From assembly GCA_963835855.1 (NCBI GenBank), contig CAWIHA010000013.1, positions 20,660 through 84,659 on the forward strand: 64,000 nt of DNA, written 5' to 3'. Source of the DNA: CAWIHA01 sp963835855. GTDB taxonomy: Bacteria > Acidobacteriota > Terriglobia > Bryobacterales > Bryobacteraceae. The notes beneath the pieces are model-generated. The model made no database searches, had not been told where the DNA came from, and was given only the letters and a program-made list of their open reading frames with translations. The translations under genes were made by a program, and so were the position numbers. Every line of letters starts with the position of its first letter. Positions within the stretch are counted from its first letter, which is position 1. Of the stretch, positions 34,483 to 44,408 are shown one piece after another.

Positions 34483-36410
34483 CGAAAAAGCTCTCGACCT
34501 CGCCCGATGCCGGTCGTGAAGCGGTAATCCGGCAAGCTGTCGAAAAATATCTGCCCGTAGCGCGGCTTGTACAATCCGGTTATCCAGCAGCGCCAGCACG
34601 CCGCGGTCGGAGCGGCTGCGGATCAGGCGGCCGAAGCCCTGCTTGAGCGCGAGGGCGGCTTGCGGGAGTCTGGTACTCGTAAAACGGATTTCCGCCCTCT
34701 TCGCGGATGGCGCGCGATGCTCGCTTCGACAACCGGGTCGCTGGGAACCGCGAACGGCAGTTTATCAATGATAACGCAACTAAGTTGCTCGCCCGGCACA
34801 TCGACGCCCTGCCAGAACGATGCGGTGGCGAACAGCACCGCGTTCGGCGTGCGGCGGAACTCTTCGAGCAAAGCCGTGCGCGGGCCCGTGCCCTGCAGCA
34901 ACGTCGGATATTCGATCTCGAAGGACACGCGGTCGTAAACGGCGCGCATCTGCTGGTAGCTGGTGAAGAGCACGAAGGCTCGGCCGCGGCTGTGCATTCA
35001 GAATGCGCACGATCTCTCTGGGAAGCGGCGCGGGTGAACGCGGGATGGCGCGGGTCGGGCAGGTGCTCCGGAACGTAGAACAGCGTCTGCGCGGGAAAAT
35101 CGAAATGCCCCGGAACAATGAGCGTGCGCGCGCTTTCCAGGCCCAGGCGCCGCTCGATGTATTCGAAATTGCCGCCGACCGCGAGCGTGGCGGAGGTCAG
35201 GACCACGGTATTCACGCGGTCGAACAGCTTTTCGCCAGGATCGAGGAAACGTCGATCGGCGTCGCCTGTAGGAAGCATCCGCGCCCGCGCCGCTCGATCC
35301 AATAGACGAACCGGCGGTCGCTTGCCCGACATCCAGAACGCGAGCGCGCCCGCCATTTCGCCCGTGCGCCGGACCAGCGGGATCGCCTCCTCGGGCGCGC
35401 CTTTGACGAGTTGCAAGTGCGAGCCGATGAGTTCGAGGCCGTGCAGCTACATCGGCGTATTGGCCCTCGTGGGCTTCCAGAAACTGTTCCTGCTCGCGAA
35501 ACCCTACGCGCCCTTCAAACTCGCCGAATGCCGCGAAGAAGCGCATGGCCGCGTCGCCCACCGCGAGCAGGATTTTTTCGAGCTCCGCCGAGCCGAAGTC
35601 CTTCCGCCGCGCCACGGCGGAGACGTCGCGCCGGAGGTCCTCGAACTGGTAGGTGCTGATGGAAATGCCGAAATACTGGCCCGCGGCCTCCTCAATTTCG
35701 TGCGCTTCGTCGAGGATCACCGCGGCGTATTCGGGGATGATGCCGCCGTACTCCTCCTCTTTCACGGCCAAGTCGGCGAAGAAGAGGTGATGGTTGACGA
35801 TAATGATGTCGCTTTCGAACGCCCGCTGGTGCATCTGGGTGATGAAGCAGCGCTCGAATTGCCGGCACTTCTGGCCCGAGCACAAATCGCGGCGCGCGTC
35901 CAGCTTGGCCCAAACCGCCGCCGTCTCCGGCAGGTTCTTGATCTCGGCGCGGTCGCCGGTTCCGGTTGTCTTTTCCCACTCCCGAATGACCTCGAAATCG
36001 GAGACCTCCTCGAGACCTTCCAGGACCGGCTCCCGCTCGGCATCGTAGATCCTCTGCCGGCAGGCGTAATTGTTCCGGCCCTTCATGTAGCAGACCCTTA
36101 TCTCGCCGCCGAGATGCTTCTGAAGAAACGGGATGTCCTTGTAGAAAAGCTGCTCCTGCAGGTTCTTCGTGCCGGTGGAGACCACGATGCGCTTGCCGGA
36201 GAGGATGGCCGGGATGAGGTAGGCGAGCGTCTTGCCGGTGCCGGTGCCCGCCTCGACGATCAGATGCCGCTTGTCGGCGAGGGCGGCCTCGACCGCTTCG
36301 GCCATTTCCAGTTGCCCGGCCCGGAACTCGTAGTTCGGATGGCACCGCGACAGCACGCCGCTGCGCGAAAAAAATCGCCGGGTCGTAAGCTCCCTGGTGG
36401 AAGAGGGCAT
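34475..36410 (-). pseudogene. dinG: DinG/XPD-like Fe-S DNA helicase with about seven indels
   Basis: Superfamily 2 helicase of the DinG/YoaA type. From the ATG at 36410 the frame is intact to about 35446: AGTGTGKTLAYLIPA (motif I), cysteines for a 4Fe-4S cluster (NYAC, LCSGQKC, ERC), IIVNHHLFFAD, and LDEAHEIEE (DEAH box). Later parts are in alternating frames: VVLTSATLAVGG, AFVLFTSYQQMRAVY, FATASFWQGVDVPGE, GGNPFYEYQTP, LALLDNRIV and QIFFDSLPDYRFTTG, all in family order. Breaks lie near 35446, 35030, 34997, 34715, 34675, 34560 and 34510. Unwinds branched DNA. The preserved protein suggests sequence error rather than decay. Confidence 0.8.
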
Positions 36411-36498
36411 CCCTGAAAGATCAGTATAGAGGGGCGAGCCGGGCCGCGCCCTGAGCGAGTGGCTTAAGCGGTAGTGATGAAATCGCCCGGGTGCGCGG

Positions 36499-37323
36499 CT
36501 AGCGCACGAGGACCGCCGGATTCGCGAGTTCGCCGATTTCGGGCACGCGGACGGTGACGGTATCTCCAGGCGCGAGCGCCGCCTCGTCGGAGACGGCGAT
36601 GCCAGCGCCGGTGAGCAGCACCGAGCCGGCGGGCACCGGATTCGCCCGCAGCAGGTACTCCAGCAGCGCGTCGATGCGGGTCTCGACCGGCGCGAGCGAA
36701 GCGCTGCCGGCAAACCGCTGTTGGCCCGCGCGCGCGATGACGCAGCTCATTTCGAGATTGCCAAGCTCCGGCAACTCGTCCGGCGTCACGAACACCGGGC
36801 CCAGCGCGCAGGCGCCGGTGTAGATCTTCGCCTGCGAGAGATAGAGCGGGCCCTTTCGCTCGATGTCCCGGGCCGAGATGTCGTTTGCGAGCGTGTAACC
36901 GAGAATCTTGCCCTTCCGGCCGAGCACGACGGCCAGATCCGGCTCGGGCGCCGTGAGCATGGAGTCAAAACGAATGCCGATTGGCTGGCCGGGACCGGCG
37001 CAGACGCGCGCCGTGCCTTTGAAGAAAATATCGGGCCGGGGCGCCGTTTCAGGAGCCTGCTCCGGGCTATTGGGCGCGCGCGGGGCGGGCCCGACGTTCG
37101 ACCGGCAGCCCCAGACTTCGACCGGACAAATCGGGATCGCCGGCGGGCAAGGTTCGCCGTGGTAGCTCGCCATATCCACGGCCAGCGCCGCTATCGGAAC
37201 CGCTTCGGTCTCCGCCTTGCGGATCAGGTCCACGAGCGAGTAGCCGGGAATGGGCCGGGCGAGGCCGCCCTCGAAGACCGCGGCGGTGAGTTTATTCTCG
37301 AAGCGAATCTGTCCAAAGCGCAT
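36499..37323 (-). CDS. Fumarylacetoacetate hydrolase family protein
   Basis: 274 residues. The C-terminal two thirds match the FAH fold: PDLAVVLGRKGKILGYTLANDISARDIE has the acidic residues that bind the divalent metal, and GSVLLTGAGIAV is the usual late block. Family members hydrolyse or decarboxylate 2-keto acids such as fumarylpyruvate or oxaloacetate. The N-terminal 60 residues form the usual extra domain. The substrate cannot be assigned. It shares direction with its neighbours but sits 57 bp from lemA and 88 bp from the helicase. Confidence 0.88.
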   Translation of the reverse strand: MRFGQIRFENKLTAAVFEGGLARPIPGYSLVDLIRKAETEAVPIAALAVDMASYHGEPCPPAIPICPVEVWGCRSNVGPAPRAPNSPEQAPETAPRPDIFFKGTARVCAGPGQPIGIRFDSMLTAPEPDLAVVLGRKGKILGYTLANDISARDIERKGPLYLSQAKIYTGACALGPVFVTPDELPELGNLEMSCVIARAGQQRFAGSASLAPVETRIDALLEYLLRANPVPAGSVLLTGAGIAVSDEAALAPGDTVTVRVPEIGELANPAVLVR

Positions 37324-37380
37324 GTCAGTAAGAGGGCATAGCCGTTTTCCGGGGCGTGCGCCGCCCCGGAGAGCCGTACG

Positions 37381-37947
37381 CTAAAACTTGACGGCAGGCG
37401 CTTCCCGCGCTGGGCCCTCCGTCTTGAAATAGGCGTCGTTGCGCGCGAAACCGAACATCGAAGCCGCGATATTGTTTGGGAAGATCTCGATATCCGTGTT
37501 GTAACGCTGCACCGCTTCATTGTACTTCCGGCGCTCGACGGCGATGCGGTTTTCCGTACCCGCCAACTCGTCCTGCAAGCGCAGGAAGGTCTCGTTCGCT
37601 TTTAAGTTCGGGTAGTTTTCGACCACCACGAGCAGGCGCCCGAGCGCCGTATCGAGCCGGTTGTTGGCATCGATCTTTTCCTGCGGCGTGTGCGCGCCTC
37701 CCAGCGCCGCGCGTGCGTCGGCGATGTCCTTGATGGTGCTTTCCTCGTGCTTGGCGTAGCCTTTGACCGTCTCGACCAGGTTCGGAATTAGGTCGGCGCG
37801 CCGCTTCAGCGCGACATCCACCTGCGCCCATTGCGCCTGAATCGCAATGCGCTCCCGGACCAAGTCGTTGCGGACGCCGACGAGCTTGGCGCCGAAAAAC
37901 AGCACCACGACAACCACAACTCCAATGACGATAAGAGCCGTTTTCAT
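37381..37947 (-). CDS. lemA: LemA family membrane protein
   Basis: 188 residues. One N-terminal transmembrane helix (about 3-24, ALIVIGVVVVVVLFFGAKLV), then a long helical bundle with the family signature AQWAQVDVALKRRADLIPNLVETVKGYAKHE and YPNLKANETFLRLQDELAGTENRIAVERR. The protein is anchored in the membrane with its bundle in the periplasm or outside. Found next to TPM/YgcG proteins in many genomes, as here. Function poorly known. Confidence 0.93.
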   Translation of the reverse strand: MKTALIVIGVVVVVVLFFGAKLVGVRNDLVRERIAIQAQWAQVDVALKRRADLIPNLVETVKGYAKHEESTIKDIADARAALGGAHTPQEKIDANNRLDTALGRLLVVVENYPNLKANETFLRLQDELAGTENRIAVERRKYNEAVQRYNTDIEIFPNNIAASMFGFARNDAYFKTEGPAREAPAVKF

Positions 37948-37960
37948 CTCTTGTTCCTCG

Positions 37961-38671
37961 CTATTTCTCCAGGCGGTCTACTGCGTCGATCACCGTCTGA
38001 ATCTGTTGCAGGTAACTCGCCAGCAAAGACGCGGGATCGAGGTCCCGCGGCTTGATCTTGTCCTGCCGCAGATCGAGCAACTGCCGGAACGGCGACGCAT
38101 CGATCCCGAAGCGCTCGCGCGCCTGCTCGATCACCTCGCGCTTCTCGAACGCGGCCTCGAAGCCATGGAGCAGCAGGGCGTGGCGGAACAGCACGCAGAA
38201 CGTGGACACCGAGTCCGCCAGCAGCGTGCGCAGCAGGTTCCGATTGGCCAAAACGCCCGCCGCCTTTTGACGAAGCCTCAGCAGCTTGGCCCGCAGGTCG
38301 TGCTCCACTTGCGCGCGATAGAAGGAGGTGTCGATCTTGAGATCGAGCGCGACGTCTTTGCCGTAGAGCACGCGGCGCCGCTCCTTGATGTCGTGGAACT
38401 CGATCGGGAAACAGTCGGTCGAGTTTCGCATTTCCTCCTCGCTCAACAGCAACGGCGAGGGATTGCCCTGCTCGCGCCACCAGCGGACGATCGGGGTCGA
38501 ATCCGCCAGCTCGCGCGGCGTCACCTCGCGAACGACGCAGAGCACGTTGAGGTCGGAGAATTTGCCATGGTGGTCGCCGACGGCCGCCGAGCCGTAGAGA
38601 ATCACCGATTCCAACCGGTCGCCAAAGGCCTTTTTCAGCCGGTCCACCAACTGCTCGAGCAGACGTTCCAT
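37961..38671 (-). CDS. Nucleotidyltransferase-domain protein
   Basis: 236 residues from the ATG at 38671 (MERLLEQLVDRLKKAFGDRLESV), 4 bp after the TPM stop; an extension to 38752 overlaps that gene. SVILYGSAAVGDHHGKFSDLNVLCV has the GS loop, but the expected DxD pair reads DLN, so the second acidic residue of the metal site is missing and transferase activity is doubtful. The rest is helical, ending in a repeated helix pair. It separates lemA from the TPM gene, both of which are usually adjacent. Confidence 0.8.
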   Translation of the reverse strand: MERLLEQLVDRLKKAFGDRLESVILYGSAAVGDHHGKFSDLNVLCVVREVTPRELADSTPIVRWWREQGNPSPLLLSEEEMRNSTDCFPIEFHDIKERRRVLYGKDVALDLKIDTSFYRAQVEHDLRAKLLRLRQKAAGVLANRNLLRTLLADSVSTFCVLFRHALLLHGFEAAFEKREVIEQARERFGIDASPFRQLLDLRQDKIKPRDLDPASLLASYLQQIQTVIDAVDRLEK

Positions 38672-38675
38672 AGGA

Positions 38676-39476
38676 TCACCAACTGCCGGAAGCGCCGCCG
38701 CCTCCGGAATCTCCGCCGCCAAAACCGCCGAAGCCGCCGCCGCCGGAATCAAAACCGCCGAACCCGCCCCCAGCGCCCCGGTAGCCGCCGGAACCGCCCA
38801 GCAGGTTGCCGAGCAGGAGCCCGGTCATAAAACCGCCAAAGCCGCTGCTGCCGCGCCGGCCGCCGCGCATCAGCGAAGATAGGATACTGAAAAGGATAAG
38901 CCCGCCGAAGAGGATCAGCCGGAATGGAATAACCGGTACTGGCATGGCCGGCCGCCGCCGCGGGGCTGGCGCTTCGAGCGCGACACCCTTGGCCTGGGCG
39001 ATGCGCGTGCCGATCTCATTGGCGGCTTCGACCATCGCATCGCCGTAACGCCCCACCCGGAGGTAGGGCGCCATGGCACGCAAGATGCTTCCAGCGTCGC
39101 CATCCGTAATGATGGGCTCCAGACCGTAGCCGACCTCGAGACGGCTGCGCCGGTCGCCGATCGAGAGCAGCAGCAGGATCCCGGTATCCTTCCCCTTCTG
39201 CCCGATGCCCCATTTCCGGAACAGGGCGTTGGCGATGTCTTCGACTGGCTCGCCATTGAGCGATGGCACGGTAACGAGCGCCATCTGCACGCCCGTGGTC
39301 CGCTCCAGGCTCGCGCAATAGGTTTCCAGTTGGCTGCGGCTTTCCGGGCTGACGACGCCCGCGAAATCGCTGACGTATCCCTGCGGTTGGAGCGCCGTGA
39401 GATCAGCGCCCAGGGCCGCCGCCGCGACGAGGCACAGCACAGCGCCTAACGGAAACAGCTTCTTTAATTGCGGCAA
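38676..39476 (-). CDS. TPM-domain secreted protein (YgcG-like)
   Basis: 266 residues. Signal peptide about 1-23, then the TPM domain (about 30-165): GYVSDFAGVVSPESRSQLETY, VQMALVTVPSLNG and NALFRKWGIGQKGKDTGILLL, followed by a transmembrane helix near 186-201 and a glycine-rich tail that ends GGDSGGGGASGSW. This is the YgcG layout. The TPM domain faces the periplasm; a phosphatase activity has been shown for a plant relative, and here the function is unknown. Co-directional with lemA. Confidence 0.92.
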   Translation of the reverse strand: MPQLKKLFPLGAVLCLVAAAALGADLTALQPQGYVSDFAGVVSPESRSQLETYCASLERTTGVQMALVTVPSLNGEPVEDIANALFRKWGIGQKGKDTGILLLLSIGDRRSRLEVGYGLEPIITDGDAGSILRAMAPYLRVGRYGDAMVEAANEIGTRIAQAKGVALEAPAPRRRPAMPVPVIPFRLILFGGLILFSILSSLMRGGRRGSSGFGGFMTGLLLGNLLGGSGGYRGAGGGFGGFDSGGGGFGGFGGGDSGGGGASGSW

Positions 39477-39545
39477 ATCAATAGTCTACTCCACTATGGC
39501 GGGACCAGGCGCGTGACGTGACCCCGAGCCGGCCAGCAATCCGAG

Positions 39546-40247
39546 CTAATAGAGCCCGGGAATCAGCCGCGAGGTGCGCGTGCAGTAGGCATCGTACTCG
39601 CCGCCAAACTGCGTGCGCAGCAGCCTCTCTTCTGCATGGATGCGCGCGAGGAGCGGCGGGATAATGAGCGCCGTGAGCAACACGCCGACTCTCGAACGGA
39701 AGGCCAAGCCCCAGCCCAGCGAGCTGACGAGCAGGCCCAGATAACTGGGGTGGCGAATGACGCCATAGACACCGCTGGTGACCAGAGTGTGGCCAGGCTG
39801 AATCGCGACCAGCCCGCTGAATCGACGGCCGAGCACAAAGACTGGCCAGATCCGCAACGCACCACCAGCAGCGAAGAGACCGACGCCGAGCCAGCGAATC
39901 GTATCGCCGCCGATGGTCCAGAACTCCTTGCGGTCCGTGTAGGCCGGCAAGTAGGCGTTCAGCAACCCGGCTAGCGCGAAAGCTGCAATGACCCAGCGGT
40001 TGGCACGATCCTCACGCACGCCTGGACTCAGATTCCCGCCGGCGAAAAGCGCTACGCCAGCGAGCGCGACGAATACGATTACGAGCGCAATCAGCGCCGG
40101 ATGGGAGAAGAAGGCCGCAAACCCGCCCCAGCCGAGGATGGCAAGGCCGGCATATGCAGCAGTAGCGAGAGCGACCAGCGTTAGTCTGGCGGCTGACATC
40201 ACCATTGTTGCCCCGGCGGCTCCGTTCCTATTGAGAGGCCCAGCCAA
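39546..40247 (-). CDS. Isoprenylcysteine carboxyl methyltransferase-like membrane protein
   Basis: 233 residues with five or six hydrophobic helices. The C-terminal half carries YGVIRHPSYLGLLV, the conserved RHPxYxG block, and HAEERLLRTQFGGEYDAY, which marks the ICMT/PEMT family of membrane methyltransferases that use S-adenosylmethionine. MSAARLTLVAL at residue 17 is a possible start. Substrate unknown in bacteria; small hydrophobic molecules or lipids are likely. Confidence 0.88.
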   Translation of the reverse strand: MAGPLNRNGAAGATMVMSAARLTLVALATAAYAGLAILGWGGFAAFFSHPALIALVIVFVALAGVALFAGGNLSPGVREDRANRWVIAAFALAGLLNAYLPAYTDRKEFWTIGGDTIRWLGVGLFAAGGALRIWPVFVLGRRFSGLVAIQPGHTLVTSGVYGVIRHPSYLGLLVSSLGWGLAFRSRVGVLLTALIIPPLLARIHAEERLLRTQFGGEYDAYCTRTSRLIPGLY

Positions 40248-40269
40248 GGGTCTGCGCTACTCATAACTC

Positions 40270-43200
40270 TTATTGTGCACGCGCCAGCGGCGGAATGAAA
40301 CGAATCGCGGGCCGGGTGTTGTACTGATTGCGGTACGCCCGGTGCGCGGCGTCGTCCGGGAAGTGCTCAGTCGCCGGGTAGGGGTACTGGCTCATTGCGT
40401 GGAACGGCAGGGGCTCGACCGTCTGCGAGAAGGCCGTGTTGGCATCGGCGTCTTTCGCCCAGCCGTCCACGAGCAGCAGGAAATCGCGTTTCCACCCCCG
40501 CGGCAGCGCTGGCAGCTTGCGCGCGTCGTAGAGCAGCCGCAGCTCGTCTCCCGAGCCCATGATCACGAGGCGGTCGTCCACGGCGCGCACCAGCTCGGCC
40601 ACCTCACCGTAGCGCGTGTACAGGCCCGGCGTCTGGTTCCACAGGGTGTTTGGCGTCCAGTGCGCGTACTCGAACGTCTCCGGCTGCTCGCGCCGCGGAT
40701 CGATGACTGCCCGGGAAAAGCCGCGCAAGCGGAGGTCCGCCGTTTCGGCATTGAGCGGAGTCAGGTGGACCGCCGGCGCACTGGAATCCTCGCCCAGGAA
40801 GATCTGGTCCCAATAGACGCAGAGGTTCGTCACGATGCGGACTTCACGCGAGGCGGAGAGGAACTTGCCGGTCAGGTCCACCACCATGGTCTTGGGCTTG
40901 CCCGAGGGAATGCCCATGTCCGCGACCACGGTGCGCCACTCGCCTTGGGCGTCCTTCACCTGCAAGTACGGAAAAACGAGGCCTCCGTTCGCTTCCTGCG
41001 AGGCGCCGTAGAACGTGCTGCCATCGGCCCAATCCACCCAGCCGTTCAGTACCAGCACGGCGCGGTTCGAGCGCGCGGCCTGCGGGCCGAAATCGAGGTC
41101 CAGCGTGTGCAGCTCGGCGACTCCGGCGTAATTGTGGCGGAAGCCCTTCGCGTAGACGCGATCGCGGCGCAGAATACTCGAGCGGACATCGCGTCCGCGG
41201 CCGTCGCGCGCGCTGACGGGGAAAACCGGGCGGCTCACTCCGAACAGCCGGAACTCGGGGAAGGGTGGCGATTTGAACTTTTCGTTCGTGTAGACGCCGA
41301 CACTTTCGGGGTGATCGACCGCGATCAACCGCACCTGGTCGAGATACGACACCTCATGTAGCTCCTCGACGATGCGCACCTCGTAACGCCCGTCCACGAG
41401 CGCGAGCGCCTCAGCCGGAATATCGACGTACTCGGTGTGGTCCACTGGGAAGTAGTTGCCGTCGCCCGAGGCGGCGCCGAGCGGCGCCACGCCGAGCACG
41501 TCCGTGATGAACTGGAACTCGCGCCCATTCCAGGTGAAGATCATCGGGCAAGAGCCGGCCAGGCGCGGCGCTTCTTTGTATACGGCGGCGCGATCGGCAG
41601 GCTGGTTGGGTTCGTTCTGGATCATACCGTTTGGCCAGGTGATGCGCACCGTATCCACTTGGTTGAATGGCCCGACGCCGAACAGCAGCGGCATTCCCTC
41701 GTAAATCTTCTTCTGATAGCGATTGCCGACCTTTACCTCAACTTCCGTGCCCGTGCCCATCTTCAGGTTCTTTACGCCATTGAGCCCCACGCGCAGCCAC
41801 TGATTTGTTGTTGCGGTCAGGTTGGTGAGCAGGTGCAGGCTGCCATCGGGCGCGACCGCGGCGAGATCAGTGCGTCCGTCACCGTCGAAATCGGCCGCAG
41901 CCCAGGCCACCGCCGCCGGGAATCCAGCGGGGGGCTTTTCGGGCGCGAAGTGCGCCAGGCCCTGGTTGCGGTAGATCGCGTTGCGCGAGATGAGATCGGC
42001 GAAGCCGCGGTCCTCCAAATCGGCGAGCGCGATGCCACCAGGACCGGAATTGGGGACCGGCGCGGACACGAAGTTCCCGTGACGGTTCATCGCAAGCGCG
42101 GCGCCGGACGGAGTGGCGAACGCCAGGTCGATCCAACTGTCGTTATCGAGATCAGCCGCGTGGAGCGATTTGACGCCCGCGGGCAGGGCCTCGAGCGGTG
42201 TGGCCTCGAAGATGCCGCGCAACTGGTCGCAATAGAGCACGGCTTTGCGGCCGGCGTAGGAGACCGCGAGATCGATCCCCTTCGTGTCGGGAACAACGCG
42301 GAAGGGGACAGCGGCGATGGCGTGCCCGGCGGCGAACGGGAAATGGGCCGTGTAATCACGGAAACCGTTGGTGCCCTCGTTGCGCAGCAGCACGGATTTC
42401 TCGCCGAACAAAAACAAATCCATGTCGTAATCGTGATCGAAATCGAGCCACACGGCGGCTTCGAATCGCCCCGCGGGAAGCTGGGCCGGGTGCCGTACGA
42501 ACCTCCCTCCTGTGTTCCGATACAGGAACGCGCCGCCTTCGGTGAGCACGCAGAGGTCGGGCAGTTCGTCGTTGTCGAAATCGCCGGCCGCAACCGAGAT
42601 GATGCCCTTCAGTTCCTCGAGCCCGGACGGCGAGACTGGATCTCTGCCGTTCCGGTACAGGCGGATGCCATTGCGCGACCACGCCAGGAGGTCGGGATGG
42701 CCGTCGCCATCGGCATCAAGTACGAGCAACCCGGCGGTCTCCGGATCAAAAGCGCCGGCGAGCTTCTCGTCTTTGAACTTCAGCTCGGCGGGAGCGCTGG
42801 TGTCACGGCCGGCTGGGGGCGCCTCGATCGGATCGTAGAGCTCAGCATAGAGGCACCACTCCACATCCTCGGACTCATCGGCGGCTTGCTGCGCCCGCTT
42901 GGCCTCCTGGAAGGCGGTGAGTGCGCGCGCGGCCTCCTCGTCCCGCCCGGCCAGGCGGTACATGTTGTAGATCTGGAACCGCGGCGCGACGAGCTTCGGG
43001 TCGAGCCGCGCCGCGATTTCAAACTGCTTGAGCGCATCCGCCTCACGGCCCGTGAGGTTATAGAGAAGGCCGAGATTGTAGTGCGGCATAGGCTCGTCTG
43101 GCGCGAGCTGGATCATGCGCTCGAATTCGCGAATCGCGTCCTCGATTCGGCCTTCCCGCTTGAAAGCGACGCCCAGGTTGAACCAGGTGTGAGGCTTTGC

Positions 43201-43494
43201 CGGGTCCTGCTTCTGCGCAATCTCAAGCTCGGTGATTGCGTTCTTCATGTCGCCCGCGCGCAGCAGCGCCAGCCCGTAATTGAGACGATCGCGGAAGGAA
43301 TTCGGAGCGAGATCCAACGCCTGCTTGAGCTCGGCGACGGCCTGCGGCATGTCCCCCGGCGTCTCATAGTACGCCTTGCCCAGATTGCGATGCCGCCACA
43401 AACGCTCCTCGACGCCCGGCTGGGCGGCCGCGCCTCCAAAAATGAATATGGCCGTGGCCCCTAGCGCCCCGGCAACTGTAAATCCCTTCCTCAT
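40270..43494 (-). CDS. Secreted TPR / FG-GAP (ASPIC-UnbV-like) protein
   Basis: 1074 residues. Signal peptide about 1-24, then TPR units from about 30 to 210 (AVAELKQALDLAPNSFRDRL, HTWFNLGVAFKREGRIEDAI, HYNLGLLYNLTGREADALKQ). Next come FG-GAP/VCBS-like repeats with calcium-type DxDxDG motifs such as LDADGDGHPDLL and ADFDGDGRTDLAAV (about 250-560). The stretch ITWPNGMIQNE near 625 is the ASPIC/UnbV end motif. The last 400 residues form a beta-rich region with a WNGREFQFITDVLG start. Such proteins are common in Acidobacteriota and probably bind proteins or carbohydrates outside the cell. Single gene, 31 bp from the SIMPL gene. Confidence 0.88.
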   Translation of the reverse strand: MRKGFTVAGALGATAIFIFGGAAAQPGVEERLWRHRNLGKAYYETPGDMPQAVAELKQALDLAPNSFRDRLNYGLALLRAGDMKNAITELEIAQKQDPAKPHTWFNLGVAFKREGRIEDAIREFERMIQLAPDEPMPHYNLGLLYNLTGREADALKQFEIAARLDPKLVAPRFQIYNMYRLAGRDEEAARALTAFQEAKRAQQAADESEDVEWCLYAELYDPIEAPPAGRDTSAPAELKFKDEKLAGAFDPETAGLLVLDADGDGHPDLLAWSRNGIRLYRNGRDPVSPSGLEELKGIISVAAGDFDNDELPDLCVLTEGGAFLYRNTGGRFVRHPAQLPAGRFEAAVWLDFDHDYDMDLFLFGEKSVLLRNEGTNGFRDYTAHFPFAAGHAIAAVPFRVVPDTKGIDLAVSYAGRKAVLYCDQLRGIFEATPLEALPAGVKSLHAADLDNDSWIDLAFATPSGAALAMNRHGNFVSAPVPNSGPGGIALADLEDRGFADLISRNAIYRNQGLAHFAPEKPPAGFPAAVAWAAADFDGDGRTDLAAVAPDGSLHLLTNLTATTNQWLRVGLNGVKNLKMGTGTEVEVKVGNRYQKKIYEGMPLLFGVGPFNQVDTVRITWPNGMIQNEPNQPADRAAVYKEAPRLAGSCPMIFTWNGREFQFITDVLGVAPLGAASGDGNYFPVDHTEYVDIPAEALALVDGRYEVRIVEELHEVSYLDQVRLIAVDHPESVGVYTNEKFKSPPFPEFRLFGVSRPVFPVSARDGRGRDVRSSILRRDRVYAKGFRHNYAGVAELHTLDLDFGPQAARSNRAVLVLNGWVDWADGSTFYGASQEANGGLVFPYLQVKDAQGEWRTVVADMGIPSGKPKTMVVDLTGKFLSASREVRIVTNLCVYWDQIFLGEDSSAPAVHLTPLNAETADLRLRGFSRAVIDPRREQPETFEYAHWTPNTLWNQTPGLYTRYGEVAELVRAVDDRLVIMGSGDELRLLYDARKLPALPRGWKRDFLLLVDGWAKDADANTAFSQTVEPLPFHAMSQYPYPATEHFPDDAAHRAYRNQYNTRPAIRFIPPLARAQ

Positions 43495-43525
43495 GGCGGA
43501 TGAATAGCTGATTCTACCGCGTTGG

Positions 43526-44230
43526 CTATTCGCTGATCTCGACGTGCAGGGTCACGTTAGCGTGAATTTCAAGAGTGCCGGGCTCGACCGGAGTCGGCGC
43601 AGAATTGCCTTCCACACGGCTTGCCGCGAGCGCCAGCGGGCGCAACGCCGGTGTGCTGCCCTCCTCGACGGAAAGTACGCGGACGATCTTTACACCCAGA
43701 GCCGAGGCGATGGCATGCGCTTTGACTTTGGCCTTCGCGACGGCGTCGCGCAGGGCCTCGGTGCGCGCGGGTTGGTCATCGCGCAACGTGAATTCGAGCC
43801 GCTGGATGTTGTTTGCGCCCGCCTGCGTCGCAGCATCAATCAGCTTACCCACCCCAGCCAAGTCGCTGGTGGTGACCTCGATCGTGTTCCGGGCAGTGTA
43901 GCCTTGGATCTGCGGCTTGCCGCCCTGGGGCGGATACACATAGTTGGGCTCGAGCGAATAGCCGCTGGTCTTGATCCCGGCCGCGGCCGCGCCGGCTTGT
44001 CTCACACTGGCGATTACGGCGGTCGTTTGTGCGGCATTCTGAGTTGCGGCGCCTTCGGCGGTTGCCGCTTGCGTCACGACGCCGATGCCAATGTGCGCCT
44101 GATCGGGCTTCGCGATCACGGTAGCTTCGCCGGTCGTTCGAATGGATGGTGGAGGGTTGGCCGGAATTGGCTGGCCGAAAGCTCCGGCTGCGAAGAGGCA
44201 AAACACGAGTGTACAGGAGAAATACCTCAT
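43526..44230 (-). CDS. SIMPL-domain (DUF541) secreted protein
   Basis: 234 residues from the ATG at 44230 (MRYFSCTLVFCLFAAGAFGQ), which gives a proper signal peptide; the longer frame has a basic non-secretory N-terminus. The mature part has the family's VIAKPDQAHIGIGV, IKTSGYSLEPNYVYP, GYTARNTIEVT and NNIQRLEFTLRD blocks. SIMPL proteins are periplasmic or outer-membrane-linked and have been tied to oxidative stress; the precise role is unknown. Confidence 0.9.
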   Translation of the reverse strand: MRYFSCTLVFCLFAAGAFGQPIPANPPPSIRTTGEATVIAKPDQAHIGIGVVTQAATAEGAATQNAAQTTAVIASVRQAGAAAAGIKTSGYSLEPNYVYPPQGGKPQIQGYTARNTIEVTTSDLAGVGKLIDAATQAGANNIQRLEFTLRDDQPARTEALRDAVAKAKVKAHAIASALGVKIVRVLSVEEGSTPALRPLALAASRVEGNSAPTPVEPGTLEIHANVTLHVEISE

Positions 44231-44408
44231 ATGAGTCAGGATACGCTTACAGGAGCGCGAGCGGTGAGCGGCTTCCGCGCTCCGCCCTCTTTGTCGGCTC
44301 TTTCCACAGGTGTATAATTGAGACCGCTCGCGTCTGCGCCGACGCTTCATTTTCAATTACATATAGCTCAAGTACGTTACCTTCGAGCGGCGCTCAAAGA
44401 GGTAATGT

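Noticed and set aside
38676..38800. Glycine-codon-rich tail of the TPM gene as a DNA repeat
   Set aside because: Explained by the normal glycine-rich C-terminus of YgcG-type proteins.
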